A DNA stretch of 25,355 nucleotides from JBFXIE01 sp050176255 (GCF_050176255.1 NZ_JBFXIE010000045.1), one strand, 5' to 3'. Counted from the first letter of the stretch, positions 1-7,658 are shown. The notes: generated by a model from the sequence alone, not told the origin. Made by a program: numbers and translations.

Positions 1-1485
1 TTACTGAAACGCCACCTCGGCAAAGCTGCGCAGCTTGCGGCTGTGCAGGCGTTGCACGCCGCCGGCGCGCAGGATGTCGATGGCGCGCATGCCGATGCGC
101 AGGTGCTGATCGACCCGTTCGCGGTAGAAATGGTTGGCCATGCCGGGCAGCTTGATCTCGCCGTGCAGGGGTTTGTCGCTCACGCACAGCAGCGTGCCGT
201 AGGGCACGCGAAAGCGAAAGCCGTTGGCGGCTATTGTTGCGCTTTCCATGTCCAGCGCCACGGCGCGGCTCTGGGAAAAGCGGCGCTGGGGCATGTTGTC
301 GGGCAGCAGCTCCCAGTTGCGGTTGTCGGTACTGGCCACGGTGCCCGTGCGCATGATGCGCTTGAGCTGGTCCTGCGGCATCTGCGTCACGTCGGCCACG
401 GCCTGCTGCAGCGCCAGCTGGATCTCGGCCAGCGCGGGGATGGGCACCCACAGCGGCAGCTCTTCGTCCAGCACATGGTCTTCGCGCACGTAGGCGTGGG
501 CCAGCACGTAGTCGCCCAGCTGCTGGCTGTTGCGCAGGCCGGCGCAGTGGCCCAGCATCATCCAGGCGTGCGGGCGCAGCACGGCGATGTGGTCGGTGAT
601 GGTCTTGGCGTTGCTCGGGCCCACGCCGATGTTGACCATGGTGATGCCGCTGCCGTCGGCCCGCACCAGGTGGTAGGCCGGCATCTGCGGCAGGCGCGGC
701 GGCGGGCTGCCCAGTTCGTCGCCGGGCTGTGCGGGCAGGCCGGTGCGGCGCGTGATCACGTTGCCGGGCTCGACGAAGGCGATGTATTCGCTGTCTGCCC
801 GGGCCATTTCGGCATGGCCCAGGCGCACGAATTCGTCGATGTAGAACTGGTAGTTGGTGAACAGCACGAAGTGCTGGAACCACTCGGGCAGCGTGCCGGT
901 GTAGTGGCGCAGGCGGTGCAGCGAGTAGTCCACGCGCGGCGCGGTGAACAGCGCCAGGGGCTGGGCTTCGCCGGGGCGCGGCGTCCAGGTGCCGTTGGCG
1001 ATGCCGTCGTCCATGGCCTCCAGGTCGGGCAGGTCGAACAGGTCGCGCATCAGCATGCGCCGCTCGGGGCTGAGGGTGCCTTCGATGTGGTCGTGCTCGG
1101 CAAACGAGAAGTGGATGGGGATGGGCTGGCTGCTCAGGCCCACTTCCAGCTCGACGCCGTGGCTGGCGCGCAGCAGGCGCAGCTGCTCCAGGTAATAGTC
1201 GGCAAACAGGTCGGGCCGCGTGAGCGTGGTCTCGTAGCGCCCCGGGCCTTCGACGAAGCCATAGGCCAGCGTGGTGGCGGCGCGTGCCACGGTGCTGGTC
1301 TGCACGCGCACGAAGGGGTAGCAGGCGCGCACGGGTGCGGCGGGGGTCTCGCCCGCCACAAAGCGCTGCATGGCATCGCGCAGATGGTCTATCTGCTGCT
1401 GGTAGATGCGCTGCACCTGCGCCAGGGCGGCGGCTTCGGTCGTGTGGAAGCTGGCTGCGGTGATGGGGGTGTGAATGGAGGCCAT
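1..1485 (-). CDS. amn: AMP nucleosidase
   Basis: Hydrolyses AMP to adenine and ribose 5-phosphate in the cytoplasm, a purine salvage and adenylate-balancing step. The protein is 494 aa from the ATG at 1485, close to the roughly 484 aa of E. coli Amn. It has the N-terminal AMP nucleosidase domain and a C-terminal nucleoside-phosphorylase-like domain. The C-terminal part carries the typical DMESATIAANGFRFRVPYG stretch, then CVSDKPLHGEIK and an SRKLRSF ending. The frame also allows a TTG start at 1500, giving five more residues. I prefer the ATG because neither site has a clear Shine-Dalgarno and TTG is rare. It is divergent from the CDF transporter, and the stop codon sits at the window edge (1-3), so the gene is complete. 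Family assignment is confident; the start is less so. Confidence 0.95.
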   Translation of the reverse strand: MASIHTPITAASFHTTEAAALAQVQRIYQQQIDHLRDAMQRFVAGETPAAPVRACYPFVRVQTSTVARAATTLAYGFVEGPGRYETTLTRPDLFADYYLEQLRLLRASHGVELEVGLSSQPIPIHFSFAEHDHIEGTLSPERRMLMRDLFDLPDLEAMDDGIANGTWTPRPGEAQPLALFTAPRVDYSLHRLRHYTGTLPEWFQHFVLFTNYQFYIDEFVRLGHAEMARADSEYIAFVEPGNVITRRTGLPAQPGDELGSPPPRLPQMPAYHLVRADGSGITMVNIGVGPSNAKTITDHIAVLRPHAWMMLGHCAGLRNSQQLGDYVLAHAYVREDHVLDEELPLWVPIPALAEIQLALQQAVADVTQMPQDQLKRIMRTGTVASTDNRNWELLPDNMPQRRFSQSRAVALDMESATIAANGFRFRVPYGTLLCVSDKPLHGEIKLPGMANHFYRERVDQHLRIGMRAIDILRAGGVQRLHSRKLRSFAEVAFQ

Positions 1486-1516
1486 GGGAGATATTGTCAA
1501 CTGTGCGCCGCGTCAT

Positions 1517-1547
1517 CCTTGCGTCAGGTTTGCGGCTGCGCGCAAGG
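1517..1547. promoter_or_regulatory. Dyad CCTTGCG-N17-CGCAAGG between amn and the CDF gene
   Basis: Perfect 7-bp inverted arms at 1517-1523 and 1541-1547 lie in the divergent intergenic region. This could be an operator or chance in GC-rich sequence; no regulator is known. Confidence 0.25.
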
Positions 1548-1625
1548 CCCAGACCCTGGTCGGAGCCCGCGGGGGCTTGCATCTGCGCACGCCGCCGGCG
1601 CAACAGCAGTGCCGCACATCGGCCC

Positions 1626-1631
1626 GATAAT
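1626..1631 (+). promoter_or_regulatory. -10-like hexamer GATAAT, possible leaderless start
   Basis: GATAAT ends 6 nt before the ATG at 1638, so transcription would begin at or next to the start codon. No convincing -35 element or Shine-Dalgarno is visible. Confidence 0.4.
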
Positions 1632-1637
1632 GGGGCG

Positions 1638-2657
1638 ATGTCTGCCGCACCCAGTCCCCCTTCTGTCCACGCCTGGATGACGCCCCACAACCTGCTGCGC
1701 GCCTCGGTGGGCGTGGCGCTGCTGACCATCGTGCTCAAGACCCTGGCCTGGTGGGTCAGCGGCTCGGTGGGGTTGCTGTCGGATGCGCTGGAGTCCTTCG
1801 TCAACCTGGCGGGCGCCATGTTCGCGCTGGCCATGGTGACCATTGCCCGCCGCCCGGCTGACGAGGATCACCCCTACGGTCACCACAAGGCCGAGTATTT
1901 CTCGTCGGGCTTCGAGGGCATCCTCATCGTGGGCGCCAGCTTTGCGATTCTTTGGGCGGCGGTGCTGCGCCTGATGCACCCGCAGCCGCTGGAGCAGCTG
2001 GGCTGGGGCATGGGCCTGTCGCTGCTGAGCACCGCCTGCAACGGCTTGCTGGCCTGGGTCATGCTGCGCGCCGCGCAGGTGCACCGGTCCCTGGCGCTGG
2101 AGGGCGATGCGCGGCACCTGATGACCGATGTGTGGACATCCGTGGGCGTGGTGGGCGGCCTGCTGGCCGCTGGCGCGACGGGCTGGCTGTGGCTGGACCC
2201 GCTGGTGGCCATGGGCGTGGCGCTGAACATCCTGCGCGAAGGCGGCGCGCTGATCTGGCGCGCGTCACAGGGCCTGATGGACGAAGCCATGGAACCCGAT
2301 CTGCTGGCGCGCGCCTACACCGTGCTGCGCGAGCACAGCGCGGCCAGCCAGGGCGCGGTGGAGTTCGACAGCCTGACCTCGCGCCGCGCCGGCGCGCGCA
2401 ACTATCTGGACCTGCACATGCACGTGCCCGCCCACTGGACGCTGGGCCACGCCGCGCAGCAACGCACCGCCGTCGAGCAGGCGCTGATGCAGGCCGTGCC
2501 CGGCCTGCGCGCCACCATCGAGTTGCTGCCCGAGGGGCAGTCCACCGTGTTTGAAACCGTGGAGGCCCAAGAGGCTCAGGAAGCCCAGGAAGCACTGCAG
2601 GCGCTGCAGGAGCCGGCGGCGCCCGGCGCACCGCCCGGCCCGCAGGGCACGCCATGA
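1638..2657 (+). CDS. Cation diffusion facilitator (CDF) family metal transporter
   Basis: An inner-membrane divalent-metal/proton antiporter exporting ions such as Zn(II), Fe(II), Co(II) or Mn(II); the metal cannot be told from sequence. The protein is 339 aa with about six hydrophobic segments in roughly the first 200 residues. SVGLLSDALESFVN matches the metal-site helix TM2, HPYGHHKAEYFSS is the usual loop, and GDARHLMTDVWTS matches TM5 (HxxxD). A cytoplasmic ferredoxin-like domain follows (about residues 210-300). The C-terminal tail contains tandem EAQ repeats. I chose ATG 1638 rather than the longer open frame from 1494, because the N-terminal extension is Arg-rich and not family-like; ATG 1677 is also possible. 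The stop overlaps the dtd start (ATGA), implying translational coupling. Confidence 0.9.
   Translation: MSAAPSPPSVHAWMTPHNLLRASVGVALLTIVLKTLAWWVSGSVGLLSDALESFVNLAGAMFALAMVTIARRPADEDHPYGHHKAEYFSSGFEGILIVGASFAILWAAVLRLMHPQPLEQLGWGMGLSLLSTACNGLLAWVMLRAAQVHRSLALEGDARHLMTDVWTSVGVVGGLLAAGATGWLWLDPLVAMGVALNILREGGALIWRASQGLMDEAMEPDLLARAYTVLREHSAASQGAVEFDSLTSRRAGARNYLDLHMHVPAHWTLGHAAQQRTAVEQALMQAVPGLRATIELLPEGQSTVFETVEAQEAQEAQEALQALQEPAAPGAPPGPQGTP
2562..2594 (+). repeat. Short in-frame repeat encoding EAQEAQEAQEA
   Basis: A degenerate 9-nt repeat (GAGGCCCAA / GAGGCTCAG / GAAGCCCAG / GAA) near the 3' end of the CDF gene. It encodes a low-complexity Glu-Ala-Gln tail after the folded cytoplasmic domain and may vary in copy number by slippage. 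Confidence 0.6.
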
Positions 2658-3127
2658 TCGGCCTGCTGCAGCGCGTGCGCGAGGCGCGCGTGGAGGTGGA
2701 CGGCGCCGTGGTGGGCCGCATCGGCCCGGGGCTGCTGGCACTGGTCTGCGCCGAGCAGGGCGACGGCCCGGCGCAGGCCGACAAGCTGCTGGCCAAACTG
2801 CTCAAGCTGCGCATCTTCAGCGACGAGGCCGGCAAGATGAACCGCAGCGTGCAGGACATCGACGGCCAGGGCCGCTGCGGCGGGCTGCTCATCGTCAGCC
2901 AGTTCACCCTGGCCGCCGACACGCGCGGCGGCAACCGCCCCAGCTTCACCCGGGCAGCAGCGCCAGCAGACGGCGAGCGCCTGTACGACTACCTGGTGGC
3001 GCAAGCACGCGCCGCCCACCCCATCGTGCAGACCGGCCGCTTTGCCGCCGACATGCAGGTGCACCTGATCAACGACGGGCCGGTGACGATTGCGCTGGAC
3101 GTTGCGCCAGAAGTGCGGCCGGGTTGA
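2654..3127 (+). CDS. dtd: D-aminoacyl-tRNA deacylase (D-Tyr-tRNA deacylase)
   Basis: A cytoplasmic proofreading enzyme that frees D-amino acids (and glycine misloaded on tRNA-Ala in many bacteria) from tRNA. The 157-aa product is near the usual 145-150 aa. It begins MIGLLQRVREARVEV as in the family. It has both signature motifs: SQFTLAADT, continuing to RPSF, and NDGPVT near residue 140, which carries the Gly-cisPro-like chirality-reading segment of the dimer interface. The ATG overlaps the CDF stop by 4 nt, so it is probably co-transcribed and translationally coupled. It converges on the dioxygenase gene. Confidence 0.96.
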   Translation: MIGLLQRVREARVEVDGAVVGRIGPGLLALVCAEQGDGPAQADKLLAKLLKLRIFSDEAGKMNRSVQDIDGQGRCGGLLIVSQFTLAADTRGGNRPSFTRAAAPADGERLYDYLVAQARAAHPIVQTGRFAADMQVHLINDGPVTIALDVAPEVRPG

Positions 3128-3186
3128 CAGCGGCGGGCGATTGAGCCCAGGCGCCTGTCCGGGCCGCGTTGGGGCGCGCGCCGGTT

Positions 3187-3219
3187 GCCCGCTGGCGCTG
3201 CATCCGCCCGCTGGCGGGC
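3187..3219. terminator. Hairpin and direct repeat between convergent genes
   Basis: GCCCGCTGGCG occurs twice (3187-3197 and 3206-3216). The second copy forms a short GCCCG-CTGG-CGGGC hairpin (3206-3219) just past the dioxygenase stop. There is no T-tract, so intrinsic termination is doubtful. Confidence 0.3.
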
Positions 3220-3220
3220 A

Positions 3221-3904
3221 TCAGGGGCGTGCCCAGCGCCGCAGCAGGTTGTGGTACACGCCCGTCAGTTGCACCAGGCGTGGGTCGTCTGGAGCCATCA
3301 GCGGCGTGAGTTGCTGGATGGATTGGTCCAGGTCGAACAGCAGCGTGCGATCGGCATCATGCGGCACCAGACTCTCGATCCAGAAGAACGAGGCCACGCG
3401 CGCGCCGCGCGTCACGGGTGTGACGCGGTGCAGGCTGGTGGACGGGTACAGCACCATGTCGCCCGCGGCCAGCTTCACGGCCTGCACGCCGAACGGGCCC
3501 TCCACCTCCAGCTCGCCGCCGTCGTACTCCTCGGGCTCGGCCAGGAACAGCGTGGCCGACAGGTCGGTGCGCATCTGCTGGTGGCTGCCCGGCAGAACCA
3601 TGAGCGCGCTGTCCACGTGCGCGCCGTAGCTACCGCCGTCCGCGTAGCGGTTGAACTTGGGCGGATAGATGGTGCGCGGCAGCGCCGCGCTGATGAACAG
3701 CGGCGTGGCGGCCAGCCGGCGCAGGATGTGCTGGCCCAGGCGCTGGCTGAGCGCGGCTCCGTCGGCGACCTGCTGGTTGCGCTTGACGCTTCGGGCCAGT
3801 GCGCCGGCCGTGGCGGCGCCGTCGTCCCAGGCGGCGGCGTCGAGCTGCGCGCGGAAGTCGCGCACTTCGGTTTTGGTGAGTACCTGGTCGATGGTGATCA
3901 GCAT
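3221..3904 (-). CDS. piuC: Fe(II)/2-oxoglutarate-dependent dioxygenase, PKHD/PiuC-YbiX type
   Basis: A cytoplasmic non-haem iron hydroxylase of the prolyl-4-hydroxylase-like fold, commonly encoded beside Fiu/PiuA-type siderophore receptors; its exact substrate is not known. The 227-aa length is typical. The metal triad is visible as H96-x-D98 (GAHVDSALM) and H159 (SLHRVTPVTRG), with R169 as the probable 2-oxoglutarate ligand. The conserved YPPKFNRY-x5-YG segment precedes the triad. The start overlaps the 3' end of the upstream hydroxy-acid dehydrogenase by 7 nt, so it is the last gene of the receptor-dehydrogenase-dioxygenase run and likely shares its Fur control. The symbol follows Pseudomonas piuC; E. 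coli ybiX is the counterpart. Confidence 0.93.
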   Translation of the reverse strand: MLITIDQVLTKTEVRDFRAQLDAAAWDDGAATAGALARSVKRNQQVADGAALSQRLGQHILRRLAATPLFISAALPRTIYPPKFNRYADGGSYGAHVDSALMVLPGSHQQMRTDLSATLFLAEPEEYDGGELEVEGPFGVQAVKLAAGDMVLYPSTSLHRVTPVTRGARVASFFWIESLVPHDADRTLLFDLDQSIQQLTPLMAPDDPRLVQLTGVYHNLLRRWARP

Positions 3905-4995
3905 GGCGTTTGCGGTGCAAGGCAGTCGGGGGTGATGTCACAGAGCAGCGCGCAGCCGGCCTGGGCCATGCAGGCGTGCAGCTCTTCGGTCAGCAGTTGC
4001 AGCATGTGGGCCACACCCAGGGCGCCGGCCACGGCCAGGGCGTACATCTGCAGCCGGCCGATGAGCACGGCGTTGGCGCCCAGGGCCAGGGCCTTGAAGG
4101 CGTCGGCGCCGCTGCGCACGCCGCCGTCCAGCAGCACGGGGTAGCCCTCGCCCACGGCGGCGCGCACGGCGGGCAGTGCGTGCAGCGCGGCGGGGGCGCC
4201 GTCCAGGCTGCGCCCGCCGTGGTTGGAGACGATCAGGCCGGCTACGCCAGCCGCCTGCAGCGCGCGGGCGTCATCCGGGTGCAGCACGCCCTTGACCCAC
4301 ACGGGCAGGCGGGCCACGCCCAGCAGCCAGTGCAGGTCGTCCCAGGTGGGGGCGTGGCGCATGGCGCCCTGGAAGATGCGGCTGTCGCCTTCGGCCAGCG
4401 GCGCGGCGGCGGGCGCGGGGTAGGTGGCCAGGTTGGCGGGCGCGCAATCGGCGGGCATGGCAAAGCCTGCACGTAGCGCGCTGCGGCTGGCCAGCTGGAT
4501 GCTGGCGTCCAGCGTGAGCACGATGGCACAGTAGCCTGCGGCCTCGGCGCGGCGCAGCAGGCCCTGCGTGTGGGCGCGCTCGGGCTGCAGGTACAGCTGG
4601 AACCAGCGCGCGGGGCCGCTGGCGGCGGCTATGGCCTCCAGCGTGCAAGATGACAGCGTGCTGGCGACCAGACAGGTGCCCGTGGCCTGCGCGGCGCAGG
4701 CGGTGGCGATTTCCGCGTCGGGATGGGCCAGGCGCTGGTGCGCCACGGGGGCCAGCAGCAGCGGGTGGGGCAGCTCGAGGCCGCCCAGCGTGAGCCGCGT
4801 GTGGCCGCCGCGCACGTCGCGCAGCAAGCGCGGCACGATGGCCCAGGCGGCAAAGGCGGCCCGGTTGGCGGCCACGGCGGTGTCCCAGCCGCAACCGCCA
4901 GCCACATACGCAAGACGGCCCGCGTCCATGTGCCGGGGCGCGAGCTGTTCGTAGTCGATGGCGTTCCAGACGCCGGAGGGAATGCTGCTGTTCAT
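3898..4995 (-). CDS. FMN-dependent alpha-hydroxy-acid dehydrogenase/oxidase (LldD-like)
   Basis: An FMN TIM-barrel enzyme of the lactate dehydrogenase / glycolate oxidase / mandelate dehydrogenase family, oxidising an alpha-hydroxy acid to the keto acid. The protein is 365 aa from ATG 4995 (a TTG one codon earlier is also open). Visible family features are AYVAGG near residue 30, FQLYLQ with Tyr135, FMN-binding Lys235 (WVKGVL), the catalytic base His259 with Arg262 (SNHGGR), and DGGVRSGADAFKALALGA. Divergent points: the N-terminal segment is GGCGWDTAVAANR instead of the usual GGxxDExT, and IGRLQMYALAVAG replaces the common GRP-x-YGLAVAG. Substrate cannot be assigned. Its place between a siderophore receptor and PiuC suggests a role in iron-chelator metabolism rather than lactate use; this is inference. 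Confidence 0.88.
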   Translation of the reverse strand: MNSSIPSGVWNAIDYEQLAPRHMDAGRLAYVAGGCGWDTAVAANRAAFAAWAIVPRLLRDVRGGHTRLTLGGLELPHPLLLAPVAHQRLAHPDAEIATACAAQATGTCLVASTLSSCTLEAIAAASGPARWFQLYLQPERAHTQGLLRRAEAAGYCAIVLTLDASIQLASRSALRAGFAMPADCAPANLATYPAPAAAPLAEGDSRIFQGAMRHAPTWDDLHWLLGVARLPVWVKGVLHPDDARALQAAGVAGLIVSNHGGRSLDGAPAALHALPAVRAAVGEGYPVLLDGGVRSGADAFKALALGANAVLIGRLQMYALAVAGALGVAHMLQLLTEELHACMAQAGCALLCDITPDCLAPQTPC

Positions 4996-5046
4996 CAAGT
5001 TTGATAGCTATCCGCGCTTGTCCAGAAAGCGCAGAGGGCCGATTTG
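4996..5046. repeat. REP-like hairpin element between receptor and dehydrogenase genes
   Basis: Contains the palindrome GATAGCTATC (5003-5012) and a stem GCGCTT / AAGCGC (5014-5019 / 5027-5032, 7-nt loop). It fills the 52-nt gap between the receptor stop and the next start on the minus strand, and could change mRNA stability between the two cistrons. It is related to the elements at 9711, 18996 and 21356. Confidence 0.55.
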
Positions 5047-5047
5047 A

Positions 5048-7354
5048 TTACAAGTCCAGGTTCAGCGTCAGGCGCACCGCGCGGCCGTCGCCCTTGTACA
5101 GGAAAGCGCCCGAGCGGTACACGGCGGTGTAGTAGTCCTTGTCGGTCACGTTCAGCACGTTCAGGCGCAGGTCGGCGTGCTTGTTGATGCGGTAGGACGC
5201 GAACAGGTCGTACTTGCTGAACGCGGGCACGGGTTGCGAGCACATGCCGTTGGAGTAGCTCGCGCCGGTGTCCGGCTGGCCGCCGCAGCGGCTGCTCTCG
5301 TAGCGTGCCACCGCACCCAGTGACAGGCTGGGCGTGAGCTGGTATTTGCCCTGCAGCGTGGCCGAGCGGTCGGCAAAATTGGACAGCGGGTTGCCCACGT
5401 TGGCCGCGGTGGCCGAGCGCAGCACCTTGGACTTCATGATGGCCACGCCGGCCTGCATCTGGAAGTTCCTGGTGACATTGCCGGTCAGTCCCAGCTCAAG
5501 GCCGCGCACGCGGTTCTTGCCGGTGTTGAAGGTGCCCAGGGAGTCGTAGTCTGCGCCCTCCATCACGTCGTCCTTGGTGGTCTGGAACAGGGCGGCGGTG
5601 GCCAGCAGCTTGTCGTCCAGCACGTTCCATTTGGTGCCCAGCTCAAGGTTTTGCGAAGTCTCGGGCCTGGCGCCGGCGGCGCTGCCGTTGTGGATCACCA
5701 GGCCACCGTAGCCGCTGCTGGTGCCGGTGTCGGGCTCGCCGCCGTTGATGTCTTGCGCCGTGCCGTAGCTGGCATACACCATGCCCAGGGGGTTGATCTT
5801 GTAGCTCACGCCCAGGTGGCCGTTGAGCAGCGTGTCGCTGAAGCCGTAGTTGCCGGTGATGGCGCCGGTCTGGTTGTTGCGGGTGTCCAGCGACAGGTCG
5901 TAGTGGTCGGCCCGCAGGCCGCCGAAAACGGTCCACTGGTCGGTCAGATCCACCGTGTCCATGACCGACAGGGCCAGGGTTTTGACGCGCCAGTCGCGCG
6001 TCCAGCTCCGGCGATCAATGCTGCGCCCGGCCAGGTCGGCCAGGCCCGCCACGGGGTTGCCGCTGGCGTCGGTGATGCACCAGGCGTTGTTGTTGGCGGC
6101 GGTGGCGCTAGTGCGGCAGTTGTAGGCGCCTGCGTTGGTCACGCCGTAGTTGCCGGACAGGACTTTGTGGTCCGTGTATTCAAAGCCGAAGATGAATGCA
6201 TGCTGCAGGCCGCCGATCTGCTTGTCCCAGCGCAGGTTGCTCTGGTGCGCAAAGTACTTCACGTCCTGCCAGCCGGTGTGGCCGTTGTCCAGCGCGCCAG
6301 CGGTGTAGGCCAGGTTGCCCGCTGCGTCGTACACCGAGCGGCTGGACGCGCCCGTGGTGGCATAGCGGTTGTCTGACTCGCCGTAGCGCGTCAGGCTGGT
6401 CAGTCGCAGGTCGGGCGCGAAGCGGTAGGCGATGCGCGCGGTGAGCGTGTCCACGTCGGAGTTCAGAAAGTCGCTGCTTTGCGCATACACCGGCACGCCC
6501 GTGGCGGGGCGGCGGTGGGGCGCTGTGCCCACCAGGTAGCCGCCCAGGTCGGGGAGCTTGTCCTTGGCGCGCAGGCCGTAATAGTCCAGCGTGACGGACA
6601 GATCCTGGCTCAGAGCCCACAGGCCCGACAGTGCCAGGCCGTCGCGGCGGCGCTGCGAGGGGCTGCGGCCCGGCACGTCCTCGCCCGCGGTCAGCGCGTT
6701 GGCGCGCAGCGCGAACTTGTCGGTGAAGCCCTTGTTCATGTCCAGCGTCACGCGGTGGTGGCTGTCGGTGCCCACGCCGGCTGAGACGCGGGTGAAGTCG
6801 TAATCGAGTGTGGGCTGCTTGGTCACCGCGTTGATGGCGCCACCCGCCGAGCCGCGCCCTGCGAAGCTGGAGTTGGGGCCCTTGGTGACTTCTACCTGTT
6901 CAATGGCAAAGCTTTCGCGCGTGGCCATGCCGGGGTCGCGCAGGCCGTCCACGAACACGTCCGAACGCGCTTCCTGGCCGCGGATGATGTAGCGGTCGCC
7001 AAAGGCGTTGCCGTTTTCGCCCGTGCCCAGGGTGATGCCGGGCTGGGCCTGCAGGATTTGCTTGAGGTCGGTGGCGCCCGCGTCGCGAATGGCATCGCCG
7101 GTGATGACCTGGATGGTCTGTGGCGTTTCGGCCAGCGGGCGAGTGTGGCGCGTGTCGGCGGATGTCCTGGCCTTGTAGGGCGCGCTCACTTCGGCGTTGG
7201 GGTTGGGGTCGATGGCTTGATCTTGCACCGTCACCGTGGGCAGCGTGGCGGCAGGCTCGGGCGCGGTGGGTGTCTGGGCCATGGCGCCAAGGGGTAGAAG
7301 GGCGGCGGCAAGGCGCAGGCTTGCGGGTTTTTTGAGGCGGGAAGAGAGGGTCAT
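5048..7354 (-). CDS. fiu: TonB-dependent catecholate-type siderophore receptor, Fiu-like
   Basis: An outer-membrane gated beta-barrel importing a ferric siderophore with energy from TonB-ExbBD. From ATG 7354 the protein is 768 aa (E. coli Fiu is about 760). A signal peptide (residues 1-26, cleavage after AMA) precedes a TonB-box-like region (about 38-48). The plug domain (about 70-185) includes ETPQTIQVITGDAIRDAGA, RGQEARSDVFVDGLRD and QVEVTKGPNSSFAGRGSAGG. The rest is a long barrel with family motifs such as YKINPLGMVYASYGTAQD and the C-terminal segment AVRLTLNLDL. The open frame extends upstream to 7501, but that part lacks a signal sequence and overlaps the Fur-like site, so I use the internal ATG. 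The chain ends in Leu instead of the usual terminal aromatic residue. The symbol is by similarity; the ligand is not proven. Confidence 0.93.
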   Translation of the reverse strand: MTLSSRLKKPASLRLAAALLPLGAMAQTPTAPEPAATLPTVTVQDQAIDPNPNAEVSAPYKARTSADTRHTRPLAETPQTIQVITGDAIRDAGATDLKQILQAQPGITLGTGENGNAFGDRYIIRGQEARSDVFVDGLRDPGMATRESFAIEQVEVTKGPNSSFAGRGSAGGAINAVTKQPTLDYDFTRVSAGVGTDSHHRVTLDMNKGFTDKFALRANALTAGEDVPGRSPSQRRRDGLALSGLWALSQDLSVTLDYYGLRAKDKLPDLGGYLVGTAPHRRPATGVPVYAQSSDFLNSDVDTLTARIAYRFAPDLRLTSLTRYGESDNRYATTGASSRSVYDAAGNLAYTAGALDNGHTGWQDVKYFAHQSNLRWDKQIGGLQHAFIFGFEYTDHKVLSGNYGVTNAGAYNCRTSATAANNNAWCITDASGNPVAGLADLAGRSIDRRSWTRDWRVKTLALSVMDTVDLTDQWTVFGGLRADHYDLSLDTRNNQTGAITGNYGFSDTLLNGHLGVSYKINPLGMVYASYGTAQDINGGEPDTGTSSGYGGLVIHNGSAAGARPETSQNLELGTKWNVLDDKLLATAALFQTTKDDVMEGADYDSLGTFNTGKNRVRGLELGLTGNVTRNFQMQAGVAIMKSKVLRSATAANVGNPLSNFADRSATLQGKYQLTPSLSLGAVARYESSRCGGQPDTGASYSNGMCSQPVPAFSKYDLFASYRINKHADLRLNVLNVTDKDYYTAVYRSGAFLYKGDGRAVRLTLNLDL

Positions 7355-7385
7355 GCAGGGAGACGGAAAGTGAAAAATCTGCCTG

Positions 7386-7412
7386 CAATTATTGTTGCGA
7401 ATCACTCGCATT
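7386..7412 (-). promoter_or_regulatory. Candidate Fur box overlapping the receptor promoter
   Basis: Read on the minus strand, the 19 nt at 7412-7394 match AATGAGAATCATTCTCATT at 13 of 19 positions and contain the dyad TGCGA-atcac-TCGCA (7396-7410, written on the plus strand). It is followed by the -10-like CAATAAT (7392-7386), 32 nt before the start codon. Position and sequence fit iron-repressed control by Fur, as known for Fiu and PiuA receptors. I have not scored it against a matrix. Confidence 0.6.
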
Positions 7413-7627
7413 TGCATGAATGGGTGGAAATAACATTCGCCCAAGGCGCAAATCAGCGCGTGCAGACGGCCTTGCAGCCCTGTTTTGTTGCTGTTTGGCA
7501 ACGGCTGGGTGCACCAAGGATTGCTTGGTCAAAAGCAAAGATGCCGTCTGATGATGAAAGAAATGGGCTAAAGGGGGTGTGGCGTCAGGTCGCAGGCCGA
7601 TCCACAACCGTCCGAAGCATGGCGTCT

Positions 7628-7658
7628 GGATTGCGGCGCGCCCGCGGCGGCGCAATCC
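7628..7658 (-). terminator. GC-rich hairpin downstream of the MBL-fold gene
   Basis: GGATTGCG (7628-7635) pairs with CGCAATCC (7651-7658), 7 nt beyond the stop codon at 7666. No T-tract follows on the minus strand, so it may be a 3'-end stabiliser rather than an intrinsic terminator. Confidence 0.35.

Noticed and set aside
226..243. GGCGGCTATTGTT word in amn resembling the lnt repeat-like segment
   Set aside because: It encodes the conserved SATIAANG motif of AMP nucleosidases, so similarity is best explained by chance and protein constraint.
43..1680. Open frame of 545 codons opposite amn
   Set aside because: Antisense shadow of amn with low-complexity composition and no recognisable domain.
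7418..7438. Second dyad GAATG-N11-CATTC upstream of the receptor as another Fur site
   Set aside because: The arms are short, the spacing does not fit a Fur box, and the stronger site at 7394-7412 is enough.
7355..7501. Longer receptor start, 49 residues upstream
   Set aside because: The extension has no signal peptide and covers the Fur-like site and promoter; the internal ATG begins a standard signal sequence.
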